Of a stretch of 64,000 nucleotides of DNA, positions 13,019-26,207 are shown piece by piece. The stretch covers positions 260,852-324,851 of the forward strand of contig VXAU01001755.1 in assembly GCA_013399695.1 (NCBI GenBank), read 5' to 3'. Source of the stretch: Formicarius rufipectus. Its lineage: Eukaryota; Chordata; Aves; Passeriformes; Formicariidae. Numbering within the stretch: the stretch's first letter is position 1; each line of letters starts with the position of its first letter. The position numbers and the translations under genes were made by a program. Below the pieces are notes generated by a model. That model saw only the letters and a list, made by a program, of their open reading frames with translations, was not told the origin of the DNA and ran no database searches.

Positions 13019-13380
13019 CATAGAGCGTAGAAGAGGGGGAGAATTACCTTCCTTGACCTGCTGCCCACACTGCTTTTGATGCAGCCCAGGATGAGGTTGA
13101 CCTTCTGGGCTGCAAGCACACACTGTTGGCTCATGTCCAGCTTTTCATCCACAAGAACACACAAATTCCTTCCCCATAGGGCTGTTCTCAATGATTTCTT
13201 CTCCCAGTATGTACTTATATTTGGGATTTCCCTGACTGAGGTGCAGCACCTTGCACTTGGAATTGTTGAACCTCATGAGGTGGGTCCACTTTTCAAGTTT
13301 GTTTAGGTTCCTCTGGACAGCTGATTCTTCTCATCATGATCTTGACTACCTATCATGGTTTCATCTCCTTCCAGCATCAG
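13019..13380 (-). mobile_element. CR1 LINE fragment, 3' part of ORF2
   Basis: The plus strand reads agagggggagaattacctt, gacctgctgcccacactgct, tgatgcagcccaggatgagg and gaccttctgggctgcaag, followed by gcagcaccttgcacttgg and cctctggacag. These blocks, in this order, are the reverse complement of the C-terminal reverse transcriptase region of CR1. The element therefore lies on the minus strand. CR1 is the main non-LTR retrotransposon of birds and encodes an endonuclease and reverse transcriptase that copy RNA into DNA at the nicked target. This copy is truncated at both sides, full of substitutions and cannot be active. The right boundary is gradual: similarity fades after about 13,325. Confidence 0.88.
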
Positions 13381-15808
13381 AGAATCATATCTGTTTTGTA
13401 GGAGTACATTAGTATCACAGGGAAGATTCTGGTCCTGCTACAAGCAAAGACAGGAGCCCTTTCTGCCTTGTTTTGTGAATTAGCTGAGCTTAGCAACTCA
13501 GGGTTGGATGTTGCCTTACCTTCAGCTTCCAAAGACTTAAGGAAGCACTATTGCTCTTGCCTGCTGAGAGCTTACTATCAGGCATCAGCCTCCCTCCCAA
13601 ATTCCCAGATTGTACCTTGGCTGGTGAGCTCTTCACGTGATGTGGCAACCTCCTCAAAATGTTTGTTTATCTGGACACTCTTGCATTCAGCCTTTAGTAA
13701 CTCTAGAAGCAATAAATATCCACCATCTTCAAATAGATTAGCTTTCAAGACAACCAGTCATGCACTGTTGCTCTATGCTAACAAATTGACTCAAAAGAGT
13801 ACAGTTCCACACCCTACTTTGTTTTCCTTGATATACTAATATGCTTCAGAATTTCTATTCTATCCTAGAACAGTGTTTTGTAATGATGTCTCTTAAAAAG
13901 ATATTGACCTTTGAAAACCTTATAAAGGATATCTATAAGACTAAATTCTAAAGATGTGACTGCTCTGAAAAAGGACAGTAATTTCAGAGAAGGAAAATCA
14001 CAGGCCAGTTACCAATTTATCTTAAATACATAAAGGTGAGCTTGATACTGCCACTTCCTAATGAAGGGGAGCTGTCTGAAATGCAAAGACAAGCTCCAAG
14101 AAAGGATGGAATTAAGTAATATTAAACTGTGTTTATCCCAACTGTTTCTAAAGATAGCTATACATTAAACAGACATTGTCAATGTACTGTTTCTCCATAG
14201 GCTGTGAAACTTCCTGTATTCTTAAACCTCTGAGCAGCTTCGTTAACATCTTCCATTTCCTCTAGGGAACTGCCCAGTCTTGAAAACACTACAGAGTAAA
14301 CTCTCCAGTAAGTCTTGACCACCTAAATCTAGGTCCCTTCTGTACTGTGGAAAGAAGCCATACTAGCATAGATGGCTATACATAGATATCTGATTTCCAT
14401 CAACACAAACTATCAAAATCATGCTAATTGCTTTAACTAGATTATCAAAGTTTAACTAAATTCTGGGTTCACTAGTTTTGGCAGCAGCAAAGTCAAGGTA
14501 TGTATGTAGCATACAAGAAAAGTTAAAAAGCCACGATGTGCCTACCAGAATTTTGAAAATCTTTCTTTTTCATGTTTTAAAAATAAGTAACAAAAAAATC
14601 AGAAATATTTTCCCCACAGAAAGAAAGTATTTTCGTGTCTGAAAAAGAGGAAAGGCACTGGTTTCTTTGCAAAGGAGTGTTACTACTAAGATTATAGGAA
14701 TATATCTGAGGCACACTTGGAAATGCAAACTTGAATGTTTATGTATTCACTCCATAAAGGGCTCAATATTCTGTCAGATTTCTCATTGCAAGTAGTAGCA
14801 ATTGGCATGATGTCACCACCCTGTTGGTTAAAACATTACTAAGAGGAAAAGGCTGTTCTTACTCATTGCCAATTTCATCCTTTAATGATAATATATTTTA
14901 TTTCCTAGTTTTGTATAGCATTTTGTGATTTTTTTTGTAACTATGGCAACTATTCATTTTTATTCAAATAAAAGTGTGTTGTAGTTCCATGTGACTTGCT
15001 GGCATATAAATTAAGGTTGCCTGCTGGAACTAGGATGCCAGAGTTCAGTTTTCCCACTTAGTTTTAAATTGACATGTTCACTGTTGATGAAGAAAGTGCC
15101 TGTCTCCGCTGAGGGGAAAAAAAGATTTGTCTTGAGGAGGTGGGAAAAGGTCATTCAGTTCAGTGTACAAAGCACAGGTGCTGATAACTACTGACCGAGG
15201 AGTGAGTGAGTGAGGCAGAGCAAAGAAAATACTGGAATTAGCTTTTACAAAGCTATGGCATCAGTACCACTCAAGAGGAAAGGATGAAGAAAAGGAAAAA
15301 AAAAAAAAAAAAAGGATGAAACTTACCTGCATCCAAGAGAGAGCAGCTGAACTCCTAGTCATGAGAACACAGGTCAGCAGCACTGGCATAGGTTTTGATG
15401 TGCAGAATCACTGCTACAACACTCCGGGGCTACTTGCTGCTGACTGCCTTGCTGACTTTCTCCAGGCCAGTGTAACCTTGCACCTTATGAAATACCTCCT
15501 AGCACCTAACTTCTCCTAAAATAAAATCCCTGAACTTTTACTACTACATTTTTGGGAACATATATTTCAATGGATGGAAGCATCACAACAATAGATTATT
15601 TTTTTTTTCCCTTCCTAATTTAGTCCCATCCGTTTCTCCTCTTTTGATTCCTCAGAAAAGAAGGAGAGTTTCATCAGATTTTTCAGTCAGTTAACACTAG
15701 AAGGTACAATTTTACTTCTGCCTATATGGTGGCACCTGTTTGCATTTCCAGTGTACATGAAATTTCAAATACATCCTGTTACTTGAGCACTGTTCTAATA
15801 TCTTATAA
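13381..15808. other. No gene seen; AT-rich non-coding DNA
   Basis: A 123-codon plus-strand frame at 13,468-13,839 starts just beyond the CR1 fragment; it shows no domain. An A-run with flanking aggatgaa repeats lies at 15,284-15,319. Nothing else is recognisable. Confidence 0.5.
15296..15314. repeat. Poly-A tract flanked by an aggatgaa direct repeat
   Basis: A 19-base A-run lies between aggatgaagaaaagg on the left and aggatgaaac on the right. The flanking match is only 8 bases, and no retrocopy body is visible upstream, so slippage is the simpler explanation than a retroposon target-site duplication. Confidence 0.75.
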
Positions 15809-15920
15809 CATAGAATCGTAGAATAATTCAGGTTGGAAGGGATTTCAGTATATCCTCTAGTGTAACCTACCACTCAGAGTGGAGAGTCAAATTGATTTCA
15901 GACTAGGTGGCTCAATCCAA
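15809..15920 (-). mobile_element. CR1 LINE 3' end fragment
   Basis: The segment starts with catagaatcgtagaat, the reverse complement of the octamer-type repeat that ends CR1 copies, followed by ggttggaagggattt and later aggtggctcaatcc. This is the 3' untranslated end of CR1 on the minus strand. It is truncated at its 5' side, as is usual for CR1, and well diverged. Confidence 0.85.
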
Positions 15921-18113
15921 TTTCAGCAGCATTCCTCCTGAGGTATCTCAGTATAGATGAAAGAAGAAAATGCCTGCAGCAAAAGTAATAAATTGATAAT
16001 TTGATGAAGGACATTGCAAACCAAGGTTAACATAATACTCATATTTCTTCTTAATCCAAACAGTAGTTTATCTTGAAATATTATCTCTAGAATTACATTC
16101 AGAATTCCCTGTCTAACCTCAGTACCAAGTTTCATGGCATTACTTCTCTAGATAAAGTTCAGTGTGTGTATAAATTTCATGTGAATTGAAACCTGGACGA
16201 TTTATGCCCTTTGATCTCTGCAAGCCATCATTAAACCATTATCTTCTCAAGCATTAATTAATAATAAACATTTCATTCATCATGAAGCTAAGCATATTTT
16301 TTTCACAATTTCCCAGTTCCAGGATCCCAAGTCTGCTAAAAAACCTTAGCACTAGCACATCTTCATTTCCAGATGCTTGAGTCTTTTAAATTGATGCAGC
16401 AGGATGTTTTGGTATTACTACTTTTCAGATTAAGGTAAAACAGGTATCTCTGTTTGATTTCCTTTTCTATGGTACTGCTTTACATTAGCTTCATATTTTG
16501 GAAGAAAACAAACCAAACACTGATGTTTCAGTAAATTACTACAACACAGCTAAACAAAACATTAGATCTCACGAATACTAGCAGTAGGTTCCAAGTTGCT
16601 ATATTCTCATGATGTCAGGTTGAAGCTCAATATGATGGAAATCATTTGCTGAATTTTAGATTCTGGTATAATTGTTCAGGGGAGAGGCACTTATAATAGG
16701 TCTTTGAATAACACACAAGTGAATTTTAGGAAGACCAATGATGGATTAAAGCCAGTTTTGACATATCTGTTAATCTATGTATTGTGCTCTTGGGGAGAGC
16801 TCTGTCCTGAACAGGTTGTCTTCAGAGTCAGAGGTCACCCTTCAGTCATTCTGCTTTAAATCTTACAAAGCTTAATGGAGGTAATATCATGTGTAGTGAC
16901 CCTTTCTTCAATTCACTGGAAAATACCAAGCAAGGAGAATTTTGCCCACTAAGCACTTAGGTGAAATAGGAGCTAAAAACTCTCCCCTACTTTCCTTCAG
17001 AGGGGCACAAGAGCTGATAAAATGCAGTTCCAGCCATAAGAATTCATCACAAGAGATAAAGTAAAGGCAGGAGAGAAAGCATGGAGAAAGTTTGGAAAAG
17101 CATAGGGATCCTATGCACAGGAAGAAATGTTGTCTCCTGTTCCCAAAGGCCAAATGCCTGACCTTGACACTTCTCCCAAAAAAAAACCTGTCTCCCCATG
17201 GGAAAAGCTTCCCCATAGTGCCTGTGTGTATGTTTACAAACCTAACTTCATCCTCTAATCATTTTCTTTCTAAGAAGGGACTAGTCAGTGAGAAGCCCCA
17301 GTGACAGATGGGGACTTGGATTAATAGCTAAATCATGTATTTTTGTCTTTGGCAGCTGACTGAGAAGACTACTTCAGTCTACCAGATTCCTCTATGGAGT
17401 AAAAGAAGCAATGTTTCATGCCAAAAGTATGAGCAGCACCACCAGAAAATGGCAATAGTTACTCTCTGTCATGTTTTTTTCCAGATTCGAATTGCCCACT
17501 GGAATTTATGCTACTCATTATTCGTCCACAGTAAGTAGGGTTATTTTAGGGTTACATGTTAGTGCTCAGAATACTTTTCCTACAGCCTGAACATACCCTA
17601 CAAGGCTATGCTATAGCCTAGTATCAGTTGTTTCCTTAGTCCAGCAAAGTAAATAAGAAGAAATAGGAATAAGTTTTGATGTGGAAGAATTTATCTGTGC
17701 CATTAGTCAAGATACAGCAAACTTAGCAGCAGTGTGGCTTTTAAATTTGGAGATCTATAAGAAATCATTTTAACTACAGTAGAGAAAACCATGATTCAAA
17801 CCTCAAAATCAAGTGCTGAGTGACAAGACATAACTGTGAAGGGAAAGTCTGGTTAGTAGTTGATGCAGGCAAGAGTATCTAGAAGACAGGATTAAGAAGG
17901 CTTTGAAAAGCTTTCTAGGATTTGAATCAATTAGAAACACTGTTAATTTAGTTTTCTAATTATATCCACTTTGGACATTGGATTTACATACTTTATTCAA
18001 TACACTTCCTTCTGAACCTCAATTTCTTCACTAAATATGACTCAACAAGACAATAAATAAAATAAGCACAGTTGGGTCTTCAGGACTGCAATCTCAATTT
18101 ACAGAAGATTTCC
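15921..18113. other. No gene seen; AT-rich non-coding DNA
   Basis: Opposed open frames of about 102 and 70 codons near 16.9-17.3 kb overlap on both strands without any recognisable product. No transposon ends are seen until the solo LTR at 18,120. Confidence 0.5.
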
Positions 18114-18119
18114 ATTGAT
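18114..18119. repeat. Left target-site duplication of the solo LTR
   Basis: The hexamer attgat lies directly before the TG of the LTR and is repeated exactly at 18,511-18,516 directly after its CA end. Confidence 0.85.
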
Positions 18120-18510
18120 TGTCGTGGTTCAGGTTCCTGTGCGAGGACGGACTATTCCAACACACCAATATGATGCAAAGAGAAGCTGCTTATTGAAACT
18201 TAACACAGTTATTAAATAGTTATTTTTCTTCTGTACACATGCCTACTCTATCATTGATTGGATGCATACGTTGTTCACACGCCCCACATGCGACCCTTCC
18301 TCTATTATGATTGGTTGGCCTCTGCTTGCTCCATACCCTGTTATTGTCTTTCTACACATTCCTTTTTCTATCGTTTACTTCCTCAAGGTCATTTATCTTC
18401 TAAGTTTCATAAATTGCTATTTCTGCACTTCTGTGTCTTCCCTTGTCATTTATACCCTCAGTGACTCCTCAATAATGAGGCCTATGCTTTCTATATAAAA
18501 GAATCCCACA
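18120..18510 (-). mobile_element. Solo ERV LTR with intact ends and 6-bp duplication
   Basis: The element runs from tgtcgtggttc to gaatcccaca, giving TG...CA ends and a length of 391 bases. It is bracketed by identical attgat hexamers. Read on the minus strand it shows an LTR layout: an upstream region with ttttatataga and gggtataaatga TATA-like boxes, an aataag/aataac polyadenylation-like region before agcagcttctctttgcat, and a T/G-containing U5-like end. No internal retroviral sequence adjoins it, so the provirus was probably reduced to a solo LTR by recombination between its two LTRs. A 6-bp duplication is usual for class II (ERVK, alpha/beta-retrovirus-like) integration; that class assignment is inferred from the duplication length only. 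Plus-strand open frames of 68 and 78 codons across it are by-products. Confidence 0.85.
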
Positions 18511-18516
18511 ATTGAT
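18511..18516. repeat. Right target-site duplication of the solo LTR
   Basis: Exact copy (attgat) of 18,114-18,119, directly after the CA end of the LTR. Confidence 0.85.
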
Positions 18517-19907
18517 GTAAGCAAAGATAAGGTAAAATATAGCCTTCAGCACATTTCAACATCTACCAGTAGGACTTACAATTCAGGGAGAGACGAGCTG
18601 AAACTAAGACATGATCTAACCAGAAAAGAAAAGCCAAAACCACAAAATCTATTATTGACTTATGTCTCGGTAAAAATGCTCCAAGACCTTCTGCATCAAT
18701 ATGTGATTGGATCAGTCATTTTATTATTCTGAACACAGTACAGATCTATAGGTCAGGCATAAGAATGTTTGCTTTATATTTTCTTGAGAGGTGAAACTCC
18801 TTAACTGAATCTTACACTTAATCATTTCCAAATCCCAGGCTATATCTGCTGATCCCTGTTTCGATTTAAAATAAAATTCATTTTCCGTTTTGCTGCATGA
18901 CTTTTATTTCAGATTTGACTCAGAGATTTATGAACATGATACAGCTTTTCTTGCTGAACACTTGAACAATCTTGGTCCCTGCGGTGACTTCCACATTGCC
19001 GCAAGTGGGAAGAAACACTCACTGCTGTAAAATGATATGACATCCCTACTTCAAAAGCCAAAACAAATTTTTGAAGGCTGAAATGCTCAGTTGCAGTAGG
19101 AATGAAAACCCACAGGGATCTGGCCCTTTCGGTATTCTGGAAAGTTGATGCCAGTTTTCAATTCATAGCTTCTTAATTGAGAAACAGAGAGAATCTGGGT
19201 ACACAATGAATCATTGTTGGTATGGAAATGAGGATACAGGGAGGCTATTGATTGAACCCAAAGTTTCTATGTTTGCCATTCACATTGAAATCTGACTTTG
19301 ACTCAGAGTACAACAATTTCTCCTGAAGATAACTGTTCCACACTGCGCTGCACAATTTACCACAATGAATAAATATACCGGAAATGGACAACAAGATTCT
19401 GAAGACAGAACTGGACACAGCACAGCACACCAGCATGACCTCTTGCAGCACAGCGTCTCTACCTCCACACATCCTGGAGCAAGGCCTTAGGCAATGCTGA
19501 CGACTTGCACACCCAAAATGTCTGGCACTTCAGCTTGCAATGCCCTTCCCAGTGCAAGTGACAAATACAGCAGAGCTGATCTTTCCCACTGGCCCTACTA
19601 CCTAAGTACAGGTTGAAGTACAAATTGGTCTGGAGCAAAGGCAAAATTCAAAGCATCCAAACTCAAACCACAGTCGCCTACTCTGGTTGATCCTTAACCC
19701 TAGGGGTTTTGCTAAATGCCTAGAAACGCTCTGGTTTTTACAGAGCCAAATTTATTCAGTGTACAGTTCAAAATTACTGTGACTTTTAATAAAGTGGGAT
19801 AAATACACTCAGTGCACTCCGTGGGCCTGTTAAGTGTACTATACCAAGATTCCCATGGAAGGGCACCACATCACAAACCTGCTAACTTTCCAAAGGAAAG
19901 TCTCCAC

Positions 19908-19962
19908 AAAAAAAAAAAAAAACAGCAAACAGAAAAGCAAAAAACAGAAAAGCAGAAAAGCA
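19908..19962. repeat. A-rich tract with cagaaaagcaa units
   Basis: A run of about 15 A is followed by cagaaaagcaaaaaa, cagaaaag and cagaaaagcaa, a short imperfect tandem array. Confidence 0.8.
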
Positions 19963-20544
19963 ATAATGTCAGGTTGTTGAGCAATCCTGGGAGCCCATGT
20001 GGGTCAGAGCACCAGGGGAAGACCTCACTTTTTCCTCTCTGCCACCGAATGACACAAACGTGGCACTGCAGCCGTGCCTGCAACACTAGCTGGGGCAGGA
20101 CATTTGGGGAACAACAAGTGCAAAAGACTTTGAGGAAAAATTACTTTTTTAAAATGTGATATGGTACTTAATGTCATGAGGACAGTGTGGTAAGGGGCAG
20201 GTGTTTTATTTGTTTGGTGTGTTTAGATATTCAGTGTCTGTAATCACTAAGGAAGTCAGATGGACTCAGATCTCTTTAAAACAACACACTAGGAACCTAT
20301 TCAAACATTAAGGCACTTCAATGCTATTAGAGATCTTATGCCTATGCACTTAGCTTGGATTCATACATCCTACAAAGTAACAGAAGGAACCAATTAAATG
20401 AGAACTGAAAATTATTCTCCAAAAATCCCTTTGCGGATTTCAAATAGAAAAGAAATCGGTGGGATTCAGATCTAAATTTTGCTCAAAAACACACAACTTT
20501 CAGATCTTCAGGCAGCTCAAAGCAGTTAAATGAACATACAAATT

Positions 20545-20564
20545 AAAAAAAAAAAAAAAAAAAA
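20545..20564. repeat. Poly-A tract (20 A)
   Basis: A pure A-run after acaaatt and before gggatg. No retrocopy body or flanking duplication is visible. Confidence 0.85.
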
Positions 20565-23500
20565 GGGATGAAATTCCTAATGGGTAACCAAACGACATCT
20601 TCACAGATGAACCACTTAAAGGTTATGTATGTCGAACATAAGTGTACATTAGTTTTCAGATATTGTACTTTACAAGAAAATATAATGGGACATTAATCAC
20701 AAATTCTCTGATTAATATAATGTACTCACCTTTTAATAAACCAGTTGAGAATTTTACTTCCTTTACACTTCTGCTTTGCAAAGCACTTCCCAAATAATTA
20801 ATTTCTAGTAACTTACTGTATTCTACTAGTATCTTCCTGGCCATCTAACATTTCTCATATACTCAGTTTCCAGAGCATTTCACTTCAAAATGAGATGAAC
20901 AGAAGTGTGACTCATGTTCACCTAGGAGCACCGAACCATTTGGCACTTCCTTTATCACAAAGCAAAATCAATGTACTGAAAACCACTCTTGTATTACTTC
21001 ACCTAGTTCACAGTAGAACAAATTCCTTTTCCTACAAAACAAAAGAAACAAAAATAACATAATAGAAAGTTGCATTTATGTAGAGTTTTACATCTTCCAA
21101 TATTCTACAAGCATTAATCTTTACAAAATCTTTTAGTTAGAAAGAATGTACTTCCAGCATTTGATCTAAAATTAAAGAAAATAACCCCATCAATCTTATA
21201 TACTTGTATGTCTTAGCAACTTTAAAAGTATTTCCTTCATTTTGATGGTGATAAAGGAATACCATACTAGCCACTTTTACCACAAAGCACTGCGACATGA
21301 GTTCCATAATTCAACACATTTCAGAATAGAAACCAAGACCTCTGGGCTCCTGCTTTAAAATGGTGATAAACTGGTCAGTCCAGGAGACAGTTCATATTTC
21401 CAGTTAACTGAGGTGTATTCTGAAAATGTTATTATCCTCTATTATCCTCTGCTAACTTTAACAGTAACTTATGGTGACAAGGATACTTCAGTCACATGTT
21501 TTAAGATCAGAGCAGATGAATCAAAGTCATGTGACAACACGTCTGGCAGGAGAGGAAAGGATGGTTCAGCACCTTTCAAGACGTAGCCTAGCTCATTCCA
21601 CCTGCCAAGATGGACTTTACAAAAGCATCACAGAAAGTGGTCATTTATACTTCATTTGAAAACTTCTCCCAGCATGAATGAATTATTCACTAAAACACAC
21701 AGAGCAAAAGACTCTTGCAATCGGGACTGGACTGCTGAGCAGCCTTCCCCTCACAGCTTGCCTAGCCTTCAGACACCAAAGAAATGTTGATCTAGGGCTC
21801 TCAGCATTAAGAGACTCCTTTCACACACCACATATTTTGCAAAGACTTCTGATTTCTCTTCAGTATAATTTTGAACTTGGAAATGGTAACAACAATGACA
21901 ATTCAACCCACACATTTTTGGCAGAATTGCCATGAGGTGAATATCAGCACTCAGATCTGACTGGGCCAGATGATAATACCCTGATATTTCTCTCACTTGC
22001 TATGACTGCCATTTAAAAATTTTAAAATAAGTTACAATAATGAGGAGGGTAAGACTAGTAAAGACTGGTACAAAAATGGCAAGCATTTGACCAAATATCT
22101 CTCATTGACCAAAGAGAGACATATATCTAACAGCTTATATATGACACAACAGGGGCAATCTCTGTAATGCATAAGAAAATCTCAGGAAACAGACTAGTTG
22201 CAGAGGATCAGATGCCTTTCTCAATTGCATAGATAGAAATCTCAGGTAAGTGCCACTGACATGAGTTTCAAACACACATGTTTTAACTGAGATCAAAATC
22301 TGGCTAGTGTCTCAACTATATCTGACCTGATATTCTGTCTGCACTGTATTCACAAGCAATTTGAATGAATAGGTATTTCAGGAAGGCATTCATATGATCT
22401 GATCATATGTGAAAAATCTTGACTTTTCTTTACTTGACAGGTATGTGTCACATGTAAGTTGCAAGAAGTCTTATTAAGCTAAAATTTGAGGTGAAGTGAC
22501 AAACAAAATTATATCAGGATAAACCAAAAATAATGAAACTTCTGTAATAATGGCAATCAAATACCATATCAACTCCCACATTTTTAACACTGTATGTAAA
22601 AGCTCTTTTGAAAGGGCAGATCAGTGTAAGATAGCAGTGATTATTCCAGACATTAGTTTTCAGCCCCTAGGAATTCATGGCTGAAGAAAACAGAACAGAA
22701 AATGAATTTTTAAGGATCACCAAAGGCACCTCATAAATACAAAGAAAGTGCAAACTGTACAGAAGCTGTAGTTCTGCTGCTAATGCTGTGATTCCTGAGG
22801 TGGCCTCATTATTTTTTCTTATACAGTCCAAAAACATTAAGTGTCATTATCAAAGATATTTGTACTACAGTTGGTTTTTAAATGAAGGGAACTAAGATCA
22901 TACAAAAAACATTTCCCAAGAACATGATACGGATGTGTTTATAGCTGTACTTTGAGTAGTGGTATATCACACACAGTGTGTCTCAATAAAAGTATTTTGA
23001 GAGAGTCCAAAGGCAAACCACAAAACCAAACCAGGAACCAGATAATGAGGCAGTAAACAGGGTTCTCTGGAACTGGTTCCATTTCAATGGTATTGCAGCT
23101 TCTACTATTATGATAACACCCAGGTTTGTCTGAAAGATTATGAGCAGCTTGCTCAATGACTCTTCTGAATATTATCAAATAATGCAAGTAAACACCAAGT
23201 TTAACATATTTTTAGGTCCCAATAGCACAAATGCAAAGACTAGCACACCTGAATACTTTATCCAGGGATTGCCCCTTTTCTTACAAGTTTGTGCTATGCC
23301 TGGCACAAAGAGGACCCATGGCTCCCATGTGCCCTTGGATCTTAACACAACTGTCCCATAAAAATGAGGGACAGGCAACAGACCCACACCACACCGAGGC
23401 AGGGCACTTGTTTAACAGTAGGATTTTGTATTTTATGCAGCTTTTTTTCTGGCTCCTCTGTAAAGAGTACAAGTTTTGTGCTTAAAACAGTGTCTAAGTT

Positions 23501-23618
23501 TAGAGGAAATTAGGAAATTTGTTGGACTAGAAACCAAAGAAGGAGACAAGCCTTCTTTAAATTCAAAACAAAATTTAATTAAGGTATGATAATAGAAAGG
23601 ATAACAGTTCTTAACTGA

Positions 23619-23641
23619 TATATATATATATATATATATAT
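23619..23641. repeat. (TA)n microsatellite next to an ambiguous base
   Basis: An uninterrupted TA run ends in ttc and is followed by a single n at 23,644. The length of the run is probably not reliable in the assembly. Confidence 0.85.
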
Positions 23642-23644
23642 TCN

Positions 23645-24029
23645 CTGAGCAGAAAGAGAAGAGCTGGGATCCTTTTGCGTGGGCAAAACTCTCTCTTAGT
23701 CCTTGGCTGGATGAGGGATGGTGCCCTGAGCTGGAGGCTGCCGCCAATGCTGCAGGGCACTTCGCACCCAGGCTGGCAGCTGTCGGCTTTCTCAGGAAGC
23801 CTGCTGCAAAAGCCCCGGATAGCAAATCTCTCTCTCTCTCTTCTAAGCACTGGGAACTCTGAAAATCCAGGTACTGGAAACAGGAGAAAAGGGAAGGAGA
23901 CCAAACTCACAGAGCAGAAGAGGTTCTCAAAGTAGACGTCTCTTCCTCTTGCACAGCAGTCCCTTCTCCCCTGCAAACCGAAAAAAACTAGTCCCCCTTT
24001 CCCTCACCACACCCACCCCAGTCACTACA
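23645..24029. other. GC-rich island of unknown origin; candidate minus-strand LTR
   Basis: About 350 bases are clearly richer in G, C and CpG than the several kilobases around them. The block contains a (CT)n run at about 23,828-23,842 and a C-rich end (cccctttccctcaccacacccacccc). It starts directly after a TA microsatellite. Frames of 86, 121 and 130 codons on both strands cross it, which is expected from GC-rich DNA and does not show coding. Two readings are possible: part of an ERV LTR on the minus strand, whose TG/CA end could be at 24,028-24,029, or a small CpG-containing regulatory or first-exon region of a host gene. I found no target-site duplication and cannot decide. Confidence 0.4.
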
Positions 24030-25526
24030 GTTGCTATGTAGCTCCTTCAGTCGTAATCTACTCCTTTGTTATTGAAAGATAAGGGCCATTAACTCCTTGT
24101 TCGGTGGTCGGGGAAAGAAAAATTTCACAAGATTCTAAAACTATAACAAACAGCAATTTCAGATCTCTGCAATGCATCAAGACATTATTTTGTTTAATTT
24201 TAAGGCACTGAGTATCTCTGAATATAAAGTGGATACGCTGAGAATACAAAGTAACAGTTATTTGGAAACCAAATTGGTTTGGAAATAGTTCCTTAAAACA
24301 AAATCTCTTACATAATTAGTATTTATATTATATTTATATTAAATGATCCAAGGATTTCGGTTCTCACCGTCATGTAACAAAACCAGCTCCAGTGGATTAA
24401 ATTGGCATTTAAATAGGCAAACTTCTGATGACATAAGAAAATTGATTTAAAAATCACAAAGTTATTTAACCTATATGATCATCCCAATAATCACAGTGAT
24501 TACAAGCTTCTTGTACTTTACTTTTCAGTGCACAAAAAGAAAACTTGGGCTAAAATTTTAGAAAATGCATGTTTTAAAAAGTCAGAATTTGGGTAGCTCT
24601 CCAGTAAGGGAACATAGATAACATTTTTTAACAGGAACATACTGAAGATGGGTTTCCAACACTGACTAGTATTCTTTCAGTACAATACAATTTCCTTCAC
24701 AGTTAAGATCCTTTTAGTCAATATTCGCTAAAGTAACTTGAATCACTTCCATTCTTAGTTTACTGTGGTTTTGTACAAGTGCTTTTTTACCTCACCAGTC
24801 TCAGGGAATTTTAACTAAAGATATTTTATTTTCTCTATTTCCTAGTCCTCATTATCTTGGGGTATGATAGCTACTGTCTTGTTTCTTCCCGCTGAGACTA
24901 ATATGAAATAATATGCACGCTGAAAAAGGGCCAACACTTTGCAAGTCCCTTCTAAGGAGATAATTATATTCCTTCTGTCTACTGATACCAAAGTTTCCAG
25001 TTTTGAAGGAGGGCAGCAAAATGAGTCATCAATCATTAATATTTCTTTGCTTAAGCTATTCTTTTCAGCAGGTGCAGTCTACAGAGATGGTAGAAAGCAA
25101 AGGGTAACAGGAATGGCACAAGTGTGCTGGGAAATACATGAGAGAGCAGGTGAAGAAAAGGAAACCCTTCATACATTCTGGCATCCTCACTTTCCTCTCA
25201 TGAGAAAAAAAGGCAAACAGCCTAACTGCAGGGGTTTTATGTCTGTTATGTACAATTCTTGAACAGAAGAAAATGGACAACAAAGTAAATTTCAAACAAA
25301 TCTATTCCACTTGCGGATTATTAGATGCATCAGATGTTAACATTGTCCTTATTTTGCACTGATTAGCGCAATATGCTTCACTTAAAAATCAAAATCAAGA
25401 GAAAACTATGTGAATACCAATAGGGATTTATTTTTTCTTAATCTACCTGTACAAGGTCCATAGGAGACACACTTAATTCAGGAAACAACAGAACAATAAA
25501 TAAAGCATTTGTTTTACTGGTGGGGG

Positions 25527-25570
25527 AAAAAAAAAAAGACACCAACTCAAAAAAAAAAACCAAACAAAAA
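25527..25570. repeat. A-rich low-complexity tract
   Basis: Two A-runs of about 11 bases separated by gacaccaactc, followed by ccaaacaaaaa. Confidence 0.75.
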
Positions 25571-26175
25571 TGGATATATTCACTATAACCATGCAGGAGA
25601 GATTAGAACAGTCCCCATGGCCTCCTTTCCCACTTTCACTGTCACTGAAAATAAACAACTTTTACTTCTGCAACAATCTCTCACTTACTGCTTAGCCATT
25701 CAGTGGGAAAAAACCACACAAGAATTTCAATTGAAATACCTGTCTGAGATTTGTGAGCACTGGAACAGCAGAGTTTGCACACATTTCTGAGTCTCTGAGG
25801 TACTGATTCTTATACTGATTAATCCATAAAGCTTGCATGAATCAACATTTCTCCAGCTGTAGATAGGCACCAGGTAACATTGTAAAAGTGATACTAGAAA
25901 CCATGAAAGCTCTAATAAGCAACAGTTTATGTGGAATTCACATGCAAGGACCTTACCCCAGTCGGCCAGCTGATTTAAAATTCTGCTTGCAGATAAGTAG
26001 ATCAAATTCTATATCTCATGAATGCTGGGCAATTTCTTTTAATTATGTCATTATAAAAATCTCCAAAACAGGAGGGAATAAAATATTCCTATTCAAACAT
26101 TTTCATTGCAACTTTTTTATAATAGAATGCATGTTCTTTTATGAAAAATACACTAAAATAGTAAGTCATGATCAG

Positions 26176-26207
26176 AAAAAAAAAAAACAAAACAAAACAA
26201 AAAACAA
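26176..26207. repeat. (AAAAC)n low-complexity tract
   Basis: An A-run continues into repeated aaaac units. Confidence 0.8.

Larger units (their letters stand above)
18517..23618. other. No gene seen; AT-rich non-coding DNA
   Basis: Two A-rich tracts (19,908-19,962 and 20,545-20,564) are present. The part around 19,970-20,110 is richer in G and C than its neighbours but matches no family that I recognise. Open frames stay below 120 codons and have no domains. Confidence 0.5.

Noticed and set aside
15284..15319. Possible retroposed copy (poly-A with flanking aggatgaa)
   Set aside because: No transcript-like body lies upstream and an 8-base match beside an A-run easily arises by slippage.
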